Shown here piece after piece: positions 8,872 to 18,292 of a stretch of DNA of 23,952 nucleotides; the first letter of the stretch is position 1, and each line of letters starts with the position of its first letter. The notes beneath the pieces are model-generated. The model made no database searches, was not told the origin of the DNA, and saw only the letters and a program-made list of their open reading frames with translations. The position numbers and the translations under genes were made by a program. This stretch comes from Hysterium pulicare CBS 123377 (Eukaryota; Ascomycota; Dothideomycetes; Hysteriales; Hysteriaceae). The stretch covers positions 1 to 23,952 of the forward strand of contig AJFK01000072.1 of the NCBI GenBank assembly GCA_000467715.1, written 5' to 3'.

Positions 8872-10041
8872 CTATTCTTTTGGACTGCACCTATCTCCAG
8901 GATGATGCTTCTTCTTGCGGGGTAGTAGTGATCTCCTCTCGTTGAGAAGTCCCCACTCCTCATACTTTGCATAATGCTTCTGTGGAATATCACTTCTTTT
9001 ATGCGGCCCATGAACTTGCAGGGATTGGGTCTCTAGGTCGAAGCACTCCTTCGTATGCTGCGAGTCGCACAATGGCCACCATTTCGCCGTTTCCATGTCA
9101 CAGAAGACACCCTCCCGAACAGACACGAAATCCGACCCCAAAGACATCGAGTTTTCACATAACTCTTTAGCACTGTGCCTTTCAAAGTGGCTGACAACGA
9201 GAGTGTCATGCTGGAAGTTTTTAACGCCTCTGACGTTCGGGCTTTTGAACTCCCTTGCATGTCGTTTCCCGTTCTTGCCGATATTCATGTCCGTGCCATC
9301 AGGGTAGGCACTAGTCTTTTTGTCAATTCCACGGTCTGGCTCTTTCAGTGCACCTGCTGTAGATGGCAAGTCAGGGTTGTTTGCGTTCTCGTCCCTTATG
9401 TACTCCAAAGGTGGACTGAAAAATTTGATTACCGTATTCGGAACGATCGGCTCAGGGTTGAAACTCATTCTTGCAGTATTTTGACAAAGCCTCTGCGTGT
9501 CATTTTTGTACTGGTCGACTATGCCTTGGTCGGCTGTAAAGTCTCGGATATGCATACTGATTCCCTTCGCGACGATATTGTTGGTATGATCAGCATCTAT
9601 CCATGCGCACCGAACGGGCACGTTGGAGCCTTGGAAAGTGTACTGACTCTCGAACCATTGGGCACCGCAAGTGTAAGCCATATCGCCTGTCCATGTCCAC
9701 TGATTGCCATTACCAGAGAGTACAACGGCAGCGACGCAAATAGCGTCATTTTCCTCCATAACAATGGAAACATAGGTAGGATCCGCTGGCCTCATCCCGT
9801 TTTGGTCGTTCAATAGGGTTGTTTGCCAGGTTTCGCCTTGGCAGATATGACCATTTGCATCGCCTTGGTATTGAGCAATGCGGCTCCCGTCGTCGTCCCA
9901 AATGGCAACGTGCGGAACACTCCCACCACTGCCTACACCTATAGCGACCGATGTTTCTTTCATTGGATCCTTGGGTTTTTGGATAAAACTGAGTGGAACA
10001 AGCCCGGCGGCAACTGCCCCAGTGTTCAGGATGACGTTCAT
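8872..10041 (-). CDS. Conserved fungal secreted protein of unknown function
   Basis: Intronless, 389 residues. The ATG at 10041 sits in a good context (CCAACATG) and opens a hydrophobic stretch (MNVILNTGAVAAGLVPLSFI) that can act as a signal peptide, although it lacks a basic n-region. The N-terminal half resembles a beta-rich domain: GSVPHVAIWDDDGSRIAQYQ, then GDMAYTCGAQWF, then VRCAWIDADHTN with AKGISMHI. From memory this pattern (VPHVA...DGD/DADHTN...FH, later HSAKELCE, FVS, FCDM and LCDS) recurs in an uncharacterised secreted family of Aspergillus, Fusarium and relatives. There are ten cysteines after the leader, consistent with disulfides, and a very basic C-terminus (RKKKHH). It is divergent to the secreted-protein gene at 10819. 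Function unknown. Confidence 0.75.
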   Translation of the reverse strand: MNVILNTGAVAAGLVPLSFIQKPKDPMKETSVAIGVGSGGSVPHVAIWDDDGSRIAQYQGDANGHICQGETWQTTLLNDQNGMRPADPTYVSIVMEENDAICVAAVVLSGNGNQWTWTGDMAYTCGAQWFESQYTFQGSNVPVRCAWIDADHTNNIVAKGISMHIRDFTADQGIVDQYKNDTQRLCQNTARMSFNPEPIVPNTVIKFFSPPLEYIRDENANNPDLPSTAGALKEPDRGIDKKTSAYPDGTDMNIGKNGKRHAREFKSPNVRGVKNFQHDTLVVSHFERHSAKELCENSMSLGSDFVSVREGVFCDMETAKWWPLCDSQHTKECFDLETQSLQVHGPHKRSDIPQKHYAKYEEWGLLNERRSLLPRKKKHHPGDRCSPKE

Positions 10042-10167
10042 GTTGGTAGGCGTTGGGATTGACGGTTGGCAATTCGAAGAATCTAGGAACTGTAGTATTG
10101 AACAAGAAGATGAGAGTTTTGATGGTGAAAGGGTGTTTTGAATGATGGGATGCTAAAGCAGTCAATT

Positions 10168-10182
10168 TGTTTATATTTATAT
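10168..10182 (-). promoter_or_regulatory. TATA-like box for the 8872-10041 gene
   Basis: The minus strand reads GATATAAATATAAAC about 130-140 bp before the ATG at 10041. Distance and sequence suit a fungal TATA element; inferred only. Confidence 0.4.
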
Positions 10183-10670
10183 CATTGCCTTCATCATTCC
10201 TCAAATATCCACGTCAACCTCTTCCTAGAAAACACATATCCCGAGACAGTTGTTTCTGCGAAGCTGGGTACTAATAGAGGCCAGATTTGTCAAAGGTAAA
10301 AGATGAGACAGCACTCACATCCATCCGGATTATGTTTGATTTAGGAAAATACCAACTCTCATGTACGCGGTGGCTTAGAACCAAAAGGACAGGACAGTAA
10401 ATCTTCAACGACAGGATGTTGCATTAAAGGATGCTCTCTTTTAATAGCCATATGGCGTAACACTTGAATACGTGGCCTGGGAAGGCATACTGGGCGAGAG
10501 GGACAGCCTGTGCCGCGGCGCGTACTTTAGGGGCTGGAAATATGTGGGTCAAACCCAACACGTAGGCTGGGAATATTACATCTTTTGCCATCCTCTGGGA
10601 ATCGAAAATCTGGATGTTGTGTCCACCATTTATTCCACAGGACAGATATAGGTGTCATGTTGCTGAACGT

Positions 10671-10678
10671 TTATAAGA
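10671..10678 (+). promoter_or_regulatory. TATA-like box for the 10819-12061 gene
   Basis: TTATAAGA lies about 145 bp before the ATG at 10819, followed by a pyrimidine-rich leader. Inferred only. Confidence 0.4.
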
Positions 10679-10818
10679 GTTCTCGCATTGAGCGGTATTT
10701 TCCTGCAGTTACAACGCAACCTGATCTTCTAAGTGTACCCAAACTCTCTGTTTTGCCATCCGAACTTTATCTTTTTTTTTTTACAAATCATTCTCCAAAG
10801 CACACTTTGAACGTCATC

Positions 10819-12061
10819 ATGCGCATCCAATGGTCGCAATCTCTTCTTCTGGCTGCCTCAATTGGCATGCCATTGGGTGCATCTGCTGCTCCCTGTAAGG
10901 TTCAAACCTAGATAACATTGGGGAATATACTCATATGTGTCAGGTGCAGATGGTAAATGCTACAAGAGGGCTCTGGCAGTCCGAGAGGCCAGCCCTATCG
11001 AAATTCCCATCATTGATCCCGAGCCAGTGGTTCCTAAGCCGGTGGTAGTTGCACCGAAGCCGATCAATCCGGGCTTGCCTGGAGGACCAGGGCATATGCC
11101 AGAGATTAACCCAAATCCACCAAAACCGCAGGAGCCCGCACCTCAACCTCCTAGGCCTCAAGAACCGGCACCTCAACCTCAACAACCAGCACCGGCGTGC
11201 AAGAGATCACCCGGAGGCGATTGTTCAGATGTTAAAGTCACACCGTTCCAAGACCCGTATGTAGAGGGCTTTCGGCTAAAAGGAGCCAACTCCCAGTCAG
11301 CTTTGGAAAAGGCGCAGAAGGCAGACCCTTTAAAAGATGTTGAGAGAGATCCTGTGTCCAAGAACTACCAAGGCCAAGGGGCAACTGATGAGCCCCCTTA
11401 TATTTATTTTGGTGATGCGAATGAGTTCTGGCTCAACGAAAAATTTCCTGAGATGAAGTACTCTGACAACCAGCAGTGGAGAACGGACACCATTCGGAAC
11501 CAGGGCAAAAACGTCAAGACCGACTCACCGGATAATGTCATCTTGTACACGCATGAACGCCCAGAAGTCGGAACTATGATCATCGCGGATAGCCAAAATG
11601 CCGAGAAGGACTCGCTGAAAAAGAATCCTGAACGGTTAAGATGGTCTGACATGGTCATGAACAACTGGGTGGAAGCATGCAAGGCCACCGGAAAGAAGCA
11701 GGACGAGCGGCCTATTAATCCAGACGAGCTGAAGTACATGATCCGCAACAATATCCAGGATGGAGTGTCTGCCCAAGAAACGCAAATAGCCATAAATGCC
11801 GCTACCATGAGGATGAACAATGATGGGACCGCTATGCAAATATTCAGGAGCGATCCCAAGCAGGCCAGCGAAGATGAACTAGCTGCATATCAACTCATAG
11901 CAGGAACAGCCCACGCCGATCGCGTCCTCAAGATGCTAGCGGACTACCCTCAGACGATGAAGAATGTCAGGATCGAATCGTTCAGTGTTTTCACGCCGAA
12001 GACTCAGCCTGGCCCAGGAGAGTATGCCATTGTTATCCAGTTTACCAAAGTGGATGGCTGA
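10819..12061 (+). CDS. Secreted proline-rich protein of unknown function
   Basis: Two exons, 10819-10894 and 10944-12061, with a 49-bp GTAAGG...CAG intron; 397 residues. The first exon encodes a clear signal peptide (MRIQWSQSLLLAASIGMPLG, cleavage near ASAA-P). A Pro-rich segment follows (about 50-110) with repeated QEPAPQP-type units, then CKR-SPGGD, where KR could be a Kex2 site separating the Pro-rich part from the C-terminal domain. That domain (about 115-397) is hydrophilic and probably globular, with an internal helical stretch around RNNIQDGVSAQETQIAINAA and a closing strand EYAIVIQFTKVDG. I do not recognise the family. It is divergently paired with another secreted protein. The intron falls just after the signal peptide, a common arrangement. 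Confidence 0.75.
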
Positions 12062-12333
12062 GGAGGTTTATGAGTGAGAACAATATGTCGGACTATGAGT
12101 GGAAAAGTCTTTGTTGGGGGCACTCTTATATCGATCCCGGCGGCCTTCGAGGGAGGCACAGTCATCGTCATTGGTGTAACTGCGGGTCAGCAGCACCGCC
12201 GCTCGTTAGGCCGTGCTTGAATATATGTTGGATTCGGATCTGCTGGGTTAGATATGAAACCGTACGCATTTCTCCTGGCTAGCTGCTTTTGAGACGTAAT
12301 TGTCATCGTGATTGTCATGGCAAAGTGTAGAAT

Positions 12334-12359
12334 CACGTGGCTTGCACGTGGACCATGTG
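12334..12359. promoter_or_regulatory. Cluster of CACGTG-type E-boxes
   Basis: Two exact CACGTG palindromes (12334-12339 and 12345-12350) and a related CATGTG (12354-12359) lie within 26 bp. CACGTG is the usual binding site of bHLH factors. The cluster is about 510-530 bp before the ankyrin start. Regulation is inferred. Confidence 0.45.
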
Positions 12360-12440
12360 ACTCGACCTGAGCGACATCAACCACATCGCATTCCTTTCGC
12401 TTTCCCAAGGTTAACTAGAATTACCAACGAGGGAAGACGA

Positions 12441-12487
12441 AGACACCTAGGTAGCTTGACCAAACTCTTCTCCCAGACACCTAGGTA
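12441..12487. repeat. 13-bp direct repeat around CCTAGG
   Basis: AGACACCTAGGTA occurs exactly at 12441-12453 and 12475-12487, 34 bp apart. Each copy has a CCTAGG palindrome at its centre. In a promoter region this may be a paired factor-binding site. Confidence 0.7.
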
Positions 12488-12641
12488 AGGTATTCGGTGG
12501 CGCCGGCCCGCTAGTCCGCTTCGCTCCCGCCCGACCCCACGTAAGCAACGTTTCAAACGATTCAAGGCTGACCTGTGACCCGTAACTACAGCACCCTTGA
12601 TCTCTCAGATACAAAGCCACGTCGCATAATCAAAACGTGGC

Positions 12642-12649
12642 TTAAATAG
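12642..12649 (+). promoter_or_regulatory. TATA-like box for the ankyrin gene
   Basis: TTAAATAG lies 92 bp before the first in-frame ATG (12734) and 224 bp before the preferred one (12866). If used, the transcript would include the upstream ATG, which bears on which start is real. Confidence 0.35.
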
Positions 12650-12865
12650 AGCTGTTCTCTCTGCATAAACCTTTCCTTCTATTTCATCTGTGGGGTTTCT
12701 TCTTGCTCAACTCCTTGTAAACACACCTCGCGCATGGAATTTCCTGGACACAATTCAAGGGAGACGACACCTCCTACTTTCCACCAAAGAAGGATACTTC
12801 ACCTCGTTCCTGTTTACTTCTACGGTCTAGCTTTACAAGTGACTTCAAGAACTAAACCGCTCAAC

Positions 12866-14329
12866 ATGCCTCTTCTCGATTTGCCCCTGGAGCTGTTTCA
12901 AACTATCATGTGCCGCGCGATCCAAGCCCGAGGAATAAAGCGCGGACTTAGATTGAGACTCGTCAACAGTACGGTTCCTCCTGCATCTTTACATGGTCGC
13001 TTGATCTCGTCTAATTCTGATGAAGCTGTTTTCGCAAAAGAAGTCGTAGAAGTCCTCTTCACCTTCCGACTCCTCGACTCCTACTTCAATTCCTTTGGAA
13101 GCTTCCAACACTTTCCATTACCCTCATTTGCTGCTTCATACCTTGAGCACCGAGTTCTGAGCGAGTCCAGTGATGGGCTCCCACTTTTGCTTTGCATCCG
13201 CAGCGTTGCCGAGCGCCTATGCCAGGAAAGTACTGAAAGCACTAACTTGCGAGATTTCCGATTCTATGTAAAACGGCTATGCCCTTTAGTCGTGGAGAAT
13301 AGGGACCCGCATCGCATGGCGGATATGTTTCGAGCCGGGACTTCCGAAATAATCAATTACGAGTTGCACGTCTACGTCGCCGCAGTGTATACACAGACAA
13401 TGCCGATCGTGAGAAAGTGGATCGCTGAAGGCAATACCGCATGGGCGACTAGCTGGATTTTCGGCAACGCGACGACCCACGCTGTAGACTGTGGTAATCA
13501 AGAGCTTCTTGAGCAGCACATGTCTGATCTTACAAACGGCGTACGTCAGGATCGACGTTGTAATCTCTTGAGAAGAGTGGCTAGGGAAGGGTGTGCAGAT
13601 ACTACACGGTTTGTGTTCAACTTCGGAGTCCAGCAATGCCCATGGCGTTTTACTAGGGATAAGAAGGACAGGGACGGATATAGAAACGAGCTTTCCTTGG
13701 CAACGCTGAAGACACCGAGTAGAGAAGTTTGGGACTTCACAATGGGGCTGGCGAAGATTCACCTGGTGACAAGGGAGTTTGGCCCGAAGGAGTATACCGC
13801 TCGCCTGGGTCATGCTGCGGGCTCGGGCTGGGCGGATATGGTGGCCCACCTACTAGATCTCGGAGCATGGGTGAATGGTGAGTCGCCTAACGACGTTTGC
13901 AGGCGGCCACTCTATTACGCATGTACGAGAGGATATCATGAGGTGGTTAAAGTACTTCTTGCGCACGATGCAGATACTTCAGGAGCGGTGGAAGCAGCAT
14001 CTCAACACGGCTACCTCGCCATCGTCCAAATCCTCCTTGAACACGGCGCAGAGATCACAGGGGCACTGGAGAAAGCAGCAGCGGGCGGCTACAGGGACGT
14101 AGTTGAGCTACTTCTTGACCACGGCGCCAATCCCAACGACGTATTACCGAATTCACTTGTTCATGCTATTGAGTTAGAGCACGTGGCGTTGTTTCAACTT
14201 CTCATGGAGCGGGGCGCAACGATGCGAGAGGAAACGAGGGCGGAGTGCGTAAGGCTAGCCAAGGAAAAGGGATTGGAGTCGATGTTGAAGCTTTTAAGTG
14301 AGACGAGTGTGGATGTTGATACGCCGTGA
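12866..14329 (+). CDS. F-box-like ankyrin-repeat protein
   Basis: Preferred model: exons 12866-12968 and 13026-14329, 468 residues. The start MPLLDLPLELFQTIMCRAI gives an F-box-like opening and suits the fungal family of F-box/ankyrin proteins; an in-frame ATG at 12734 would add 44 residues with no recognisable feature. A 57-bp segment (12969-13025, GTACGG...GATGAAG with CTAAT near its end) keeps the frame open but interrupts RLRLVN and FAKEVVEVLFTFRLLDSYF, so I treat it as an intron. The middle (about 80-300) is helical, with degenerate ankyrin-like units. The last 170 residues hold clear ankyrin repeats (PLYYACTRGYHEVVKVLL, ASQHGYLAIVQILLEHGA, AAAGGYRDVVELLLDHGANP). Probable protein-protein adaptor, possibly substrate-binding in an SCF ligase; targets unknown. 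Its stop is 56 bp from that of the convergent nuclease-like gene. Confidence 0.8.
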   Translation: MPLLDLPLELFQTIMCRAIQARGIKRGLRLRLVNSTVPPASLHGRLISSNSDEAVFAKEVVEVLFTFRLLDSYFNSFGSFQHFPLPSFAASYLEHRVLSESSDGLPLLLCIRSVAERLCQESTESTNLRDFRFYVKRLCPLVVENRDPHRMADMFRAGTSEIINYELHVYVAAVYTQTMPIVRKWIAEGNTAWATSWIFGNATTHAVDCGNQELLEQHMSDLTNGVRQDRRCNLLRRVAREGCADTTRFVFNFGVQQCPWRFTRDKKDRDGYRNELSLATLKTPSREVWDFTMGLAKIHLVTREFGPKEYTARLGHAAGSGWADMVAHLLDLGAWVNGESPNDVCRRPLYYACTRGYHEVVKVLLAHDADTSGAVEAASQHGYLAIVQILLEHGAEITGALEKAAAGGYRDVVELLLDHGANPNDVLPNSLVHAIELEHVALFQLLMERGATMREETRAECVRLAKEKGLESMLKLLSETSVDVDTP

Positions 14330-14385
14330 AGCAGTCGGTCTGTCACGGGTTCCACATCGCAATGGGGGTATGTGGGTGTGCATTT

Positions 14386-16083
14386 TCATTTTGGGAGTCC
14401 GCTGCGGTCAAAGAAAGTATCCAGAAACCAAGGCTCATATACATCCTTGCCATATTTCCCAAGTCGCCGCAGTACAGCCAGAAGCCTATACACCTTCTGC
14501 AGTGACAAAGTGCCACCGATCTCCCCAGGAAAGCGAAGCATCTCCTAGAAGGAAGAGCAAGTCAGCAAAGAAACAGGGCGATGGAATCTTAATAGAAGGT
14601 GGACACTTACAATGCTCTCTCCACGATCAACAGCAAAGTAAAGTTTCCACTCGTGTACAGATGTAATGATGACAGGTAGCGTAACGATAGGCAGGTGACT
14701 ACCGTGGAGACGTTGAACACGCTCGTGCCAAGCGCTGATCCAAATACCAACCTGCACCATTGCGGCCACCTCGGTTCCCTGCGAGGTCTTGACCTCGATT
14801 GTAATGATTGTAGGATTGTGCGTAAGCGAGGCTGAGAGGGACTGATTGACTGTCCGATATTTTGGAGGCTGGGACGTTAGCCACTGGTTCATGTCTACGC
14901 CCGCCGATGTGGAGGGGATGAGGTTGACGGCGAGATCGACGAGCTTGGACTCGGTGTACTGCTTCCCAATGCGGGGCAGAAAGTCTTTGATCGGACGAGC
15001 ATGGGTGATGACCTTGGGCTCCATGAAGGGCTGATCGCGAAAGGCGGCAGTCAAGACTGGCCAGTGAACGGAGCAGTACCATTGGGTCTCGCTGTCGCCC
15101 TCAATCTTGTGCGCTTGGGATTTGACGTCTTGCATTTGCCGCAGTTCGAATAGCAGAGCCTCGTCGGCTCTTGAATCGTCGGTGAGTTCATCTGTGTCGT
15201 CAATGTTAATACTGAAGCCAAAGGTCTCCTGCAGCGGGTTAGCAGATGTTTGTGCACCATGAAGCGGTAAAACAAGAGACCCTACATGAATTCTCTTCGG
15301 AATGTAGCCGTTCCCTTTGCATAGCCTCCGCACGTCGGCCCAGAGCTCTCTCACGTCTTCCGGTATGCTCTCTCGGACCTTATCCTCGTCTGATATGTAC
15401 TCAACCGGCTTTTGTAGGAGTTTCAGGTGGGCGAGGGTCTTGGCGGGGCTTCGGTCGCGCTCACGCTTGTTGGAGGCTGCGGATTGTGTAGAGGCGGAGG
15501 AAGCCTCCCAGCCTGGGACGAAGGAGTAGTCGGACTCGGATGAGCGACTCGAGAGTACCGGTATGTTGTTTAACCATGGGCGAGTGGGGGAACCTGCAGG
15601 TGGGCGCCCACGAGAGACTGGTGACCGGTTTGCCTTCGGAGTTGGCATCGCACCGTCTTCCCATTCTCCATGGGCTTCATCTTCGCGTATTGGTATTGTA
15701 GTCGCTCCTACCACCGGGTTGCGCTGCCTCTTTATCTTCGACTGAGATTTGTTCGGAGAGGTGGAATGGGTGTGGTTTGGCTCCTCAACCGCAGGCTCGG
15801 GTTGTTTCTTCCTCCTCCCCTGCGATTTGATGGGAGAGCTGGAGCGTGTGCGCATTGGGGAGGGGCCCATATTGGCGTCGGCGGGCTGCAGCGGGCGTCG
15901 CTGTTTGAGGGGTCGGGGAGATTGATGGACGCTCGGGTGGGCACGTTTGTGGCCTCTCTGGGGTGCGAAGGCAGATGGTTGATCGGTGGTCTTGGGCTGG
16001 TTGGCAAGCCAGCTGAGGATGACCTGCGGGTCGTGATGCGAATGAGGCGTAGCGGGGAGGTCCATGAGGATGGGGATGAGCAT
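14386..16083 (-). CDS. PD-(D/E)XK nuclease-like protein (PDDEXK_12-type)
   Basis: Two exons, 16083-14611 and 14544-14386, with a 66-bp GTAAGT...TAG intron; 543 residues. The last exon supplies a helical end (LSLQKVYRLLAVLRRLGKYG then YEPWFLDTFF) typical of the family. The core (about 225-543) has ETQWYCSVHWPVL (E332), SKLVDLAVNL (D383) and TIITIEVKT (E430-V-K432), then MVQVGIW: the D...E-x-K order of the PD-(D/E)XK fold, matching the fungus-expanded PF20516-type family. The N-terminal 220 residues are disordered and basic, with Ser-Pro-basic motifs (SPRPLKQRR, SSSPIKSQGRRKK, STSPNKSQSKIKR) that suggest DNA binding or nuclear import. The start could instead be the Met at 16065. Nuclease activity is inferred from motifs. 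Convergent with the ankyrin gene. Confidence 0.8.
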
Positions 16084-16093
16084 GAGGATGTTT

Positions 16094-16117
16094 GGTGTTG
16101 GTGTTGGTGTTGGTGTT
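16094..16117. repeat. (GGTGTT)4 microsatellite just before the nuclease-like start
   Basis: Four GGTGTT units lie 11 bp upstream of the ATG at 16083, in the expected 5' leader of the minus-strand gene. The other PD-(D/E)XK-like gene also has a hexanucleotide repeat just before its start. Confidence 0.85.
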
Positions 16118-16275
16118 GCGGGCTTCGGTGTTGCTGTGTGACGGGCTTTGTTTTGGAGCTTGACAGGGCCGTGCGCTTATCGATTACATACAAAGTATGC
16201 CGTCACCTTCCAGTAGCCTTGACCTTCTCAACGCCGAATGCCAATTGCTGGCAACTCTGAATGAAGCATATCTCG

Positions 16276-16299
16276 TTGTTTCATTGTTTCATTGTTTCA
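16276..16299. repeat. 8-bp tandem repeat, three units
   Basis: TTGTTTCA repeats three times between the nuclease-like start and the permease stop. A simple repeat; no function suggested. Confidence 0.85.
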
Positions 16300-16380
16300 T
16301 TCAAAATTAATCTCCAGTCATACTGTTGCAAGTTCCCCGAAAACTGGAAAAGTACACCGCACGTCCAAAGCCTCCCACAA

Positions 16381-18292
16381 CTACAACTCCTTCCTCACAT
16401 ACTCGACAGGCCCCACATATCGATGCCTCGCCGTAACGACATAATAAATCCCCGATATCGCCAATATACCGGCGTAGATCACCGCACTCCAATTCATCAC
16501 ATCCGGCTGCGGCTTCGGAACCGGCGGGAAAAAGATAAACACGTACGCCAGCAGCAAGAAGGCTATGGCGAGGAGGTTGATCGGCAGCCCGAGTCTCCCC
16601 AGCTTGAAGGGAGAATGGAGTAAGGGCTCTCCTCGGATTCGCTTGAGTGCCATGCAGGACGTGGAGACAAGATAGGAGGAGAGGAGGGCGCAGAGGCCGA
16701 GGGAGGTGATCTGGTTGAAAGCGATCATGGAGCCGATGTTGATGAGGGAGAAGAGTGCGGTTATGAAGGTTGTGGTTAAGACGGCGTTGAGGGGGATTTC
16801 CCATGAAGGGGGGACCTAAGATTGTAAGTCAAGATTGTTGGTCGTATGAAAAACGGTAAGAGAACGCTTACGGATTGGAAGAAGGTGTGAAAGGGGACGC
16901 CCAGATCACGAGCGAAGGAGAATAGCTGCCGAGAAGCTGTCGCCATATTGGTGATGGCGCAAAACGTCGAAAGGATGATCATGATTGAGGTCATCCCTGT
17001 AGCAGCCCCCTTGGACAATGTCGCGTTGTAAAAGACCTGGATGAAGGGATAACCGGTTGGAGTACTGAGGACACTGTCCAAGTCGCCGATGCAGAAAACC
17101 AGTGTGATCAGCATGACGAAGCCGAGCACCCCGTTGAATATCAACGTTGATACCATCGCTCTTGGAAGCGACCGAGATGCATCCCGCAATTCTTCCGACA
17201 TGTGCGTCGCCGCGTCTGAACCGAGAAGCGATACCGTCGGGCTGATAATGCCTACCAGACAGGCCACTCCAATGCTGCTCCATCCACCTCCGTTGCTGAA
17301 TTCAGTAAAGACGGCGCTCGCATCGGCGCGCGGTGCTAAAACCCACAACGTAACCAGTATGCCAAAGAACCCGCAGATATGGAGTATAAGGACTATTCCT
17401 TCGATCAGGGGCAATCGTTTGGCAAGGAAAATGTTGAAGAGAGCGCACAGGACGGCGAGTGCGATGGTGAGGAGGGTTCCGTGCCAGCGTTCGTAGACAT
17501 AGTCTGCGTTGTTCAAGACGATCAAGCCTTGGATTTCCGTCCCAGCGAGGAAGGTCGCAGAAGCGGTCCCGCTTTGCCAGCCTAAGACGCAAAGCCATCC
17601 TGGGGAGGTCAGCAAGAGAGATGCCGCATCAGAGGCGCATTCCCATACCAATCAGATAACTTATAAACTTTTGCGCCTTGCGTGGGGCAAACTGCGTCAT
17701 GTCAGTCCAGCGTCGTTGTAAACAAGTTCGATGGACATACTTCGGATACCCAATGATACTGGCCACCGGCTGTAGGAGCCCTAAGATACATGTCAGCATA
17801 TTATTCGATCCGTTTTCAAGGTAGGGAAACATGCATGGAAGCCATTTCTGCCATGGAAAGTGTTACGACCAGGAAGCCAAACCATACAACCAAGTACATG
17901 TATATGACACCAGCAGTACCACCATTCAAGAGTCCAAAGGTCGCAGTCCTGTCAAGGTAGCAATTGATCAGCGATCAGTAACATGCAATTCAGACGGGTG
18001 GCTTCACGTACGCTAACATGGACTCCCAGGTACTCATAAGGATCATGGCAAAGCCGAATATGGAGAAGAAGCCAAAGTTCCTCTGTAACATCGAAGCACC
18101 AATGGTTAGCTAGTGCAGTTGAAGGTGATAGTCGTTCGGTGGCCATACGCGCATAACTTGTCGCTTCCCCATGCGCTCCATGTCGTGCGCATCGAGTTGG
18201 GTCCCGCCCTTCGCGGGCACCAGGTCATCGTTGATGGCGCGAAGGTCTTCATCGGAGACGGGCATGTTCAAGGGCTCAGCAGTCTTGTCCAT
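16381..18292 (-). CDS. Amino-acid/GABA/choline-type permease (APC superfamily)
   Basis: Seven exons: 18292-18149, 18082-18012, 17948-17835, 17780-17741, 17691-17649, 17599-16872 and 16815-16381; 524 residues, normal for the family. All introns are 49-66 bp. The third (17834-17781) starts with GC rather than GT, because only that donor keeps the frame through MAEMASM|APTAGGQYHWVSE. Family signatures: an N-terminal cytosolic tail of about 48 residues, RRNFGFFSIFGFAMILM (TM1), the AEMAS-M-APTAGGQYHW loop, WLCVLGWQSGTASATFLAG, and DAATHMSEELRDASRSLPRA after TM7. This places it with fungal APC transporters related to GABA, choline and polyamine permeases, about 12 TM helices, in the plasma or an internal membrane. 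Substrate cannot be told from sequence. The C-terminus ends YVGPVEYVRKEL. Divergent to the rhodopsin-like gene. Confidence 0.9.

Larger units (their letters stand above)
10042..10818. other. Divergent promoter region between two secreted-protein genes
   Basis: 777 bp with no gene. Separate core promoters can be suggested on both sides (listed on their own). A T-rich run just before 10785 lies in the leader of the plus-strand gene. The arrangement would allow shared upstream control of the two secreted proteins. Confidence 0.55.
12062..12733. other. Intergenic, promoter region of the ankyrin gene
   Basis: No gene supported. It holds an E-box cluster, a 13-bp direct repeat and a TATA-like box (listed separately), then a pyrimidine-rich leader before 12734. 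Confidence 0.5.

Noticed and set aside
9175-9816. 213-codon plus-strand frame
   Set aside because: Lies wholly antisense to the secreted-protein gene at 8872-10041, which has the better leader, cysteine pattern and family resemblance.
10819-12061. Repeated QEPAPQP units considered as a RiPP precursor for the UstYa-like enzyme
   Set aside because: The units are a plain Pro-rich linker without regular KR-flanked core peptides, and a large conserved-looking domain follows; the gene is also over 10 kb away.
12734-12865. Upstream in-frame extension of the ankyrin protein
   Set aside because: No recognised feature and the F-box-like domain starts at 12866 in good context; kept as an alternative because the TATA-like box lies before it.
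15670-16260. 196-codon plus-strand frame
   Set aside because: Antisense to the N-terminal part of the nuclease-like gene; includes the GGTGTT microsatellite as a Trp-Cys run.
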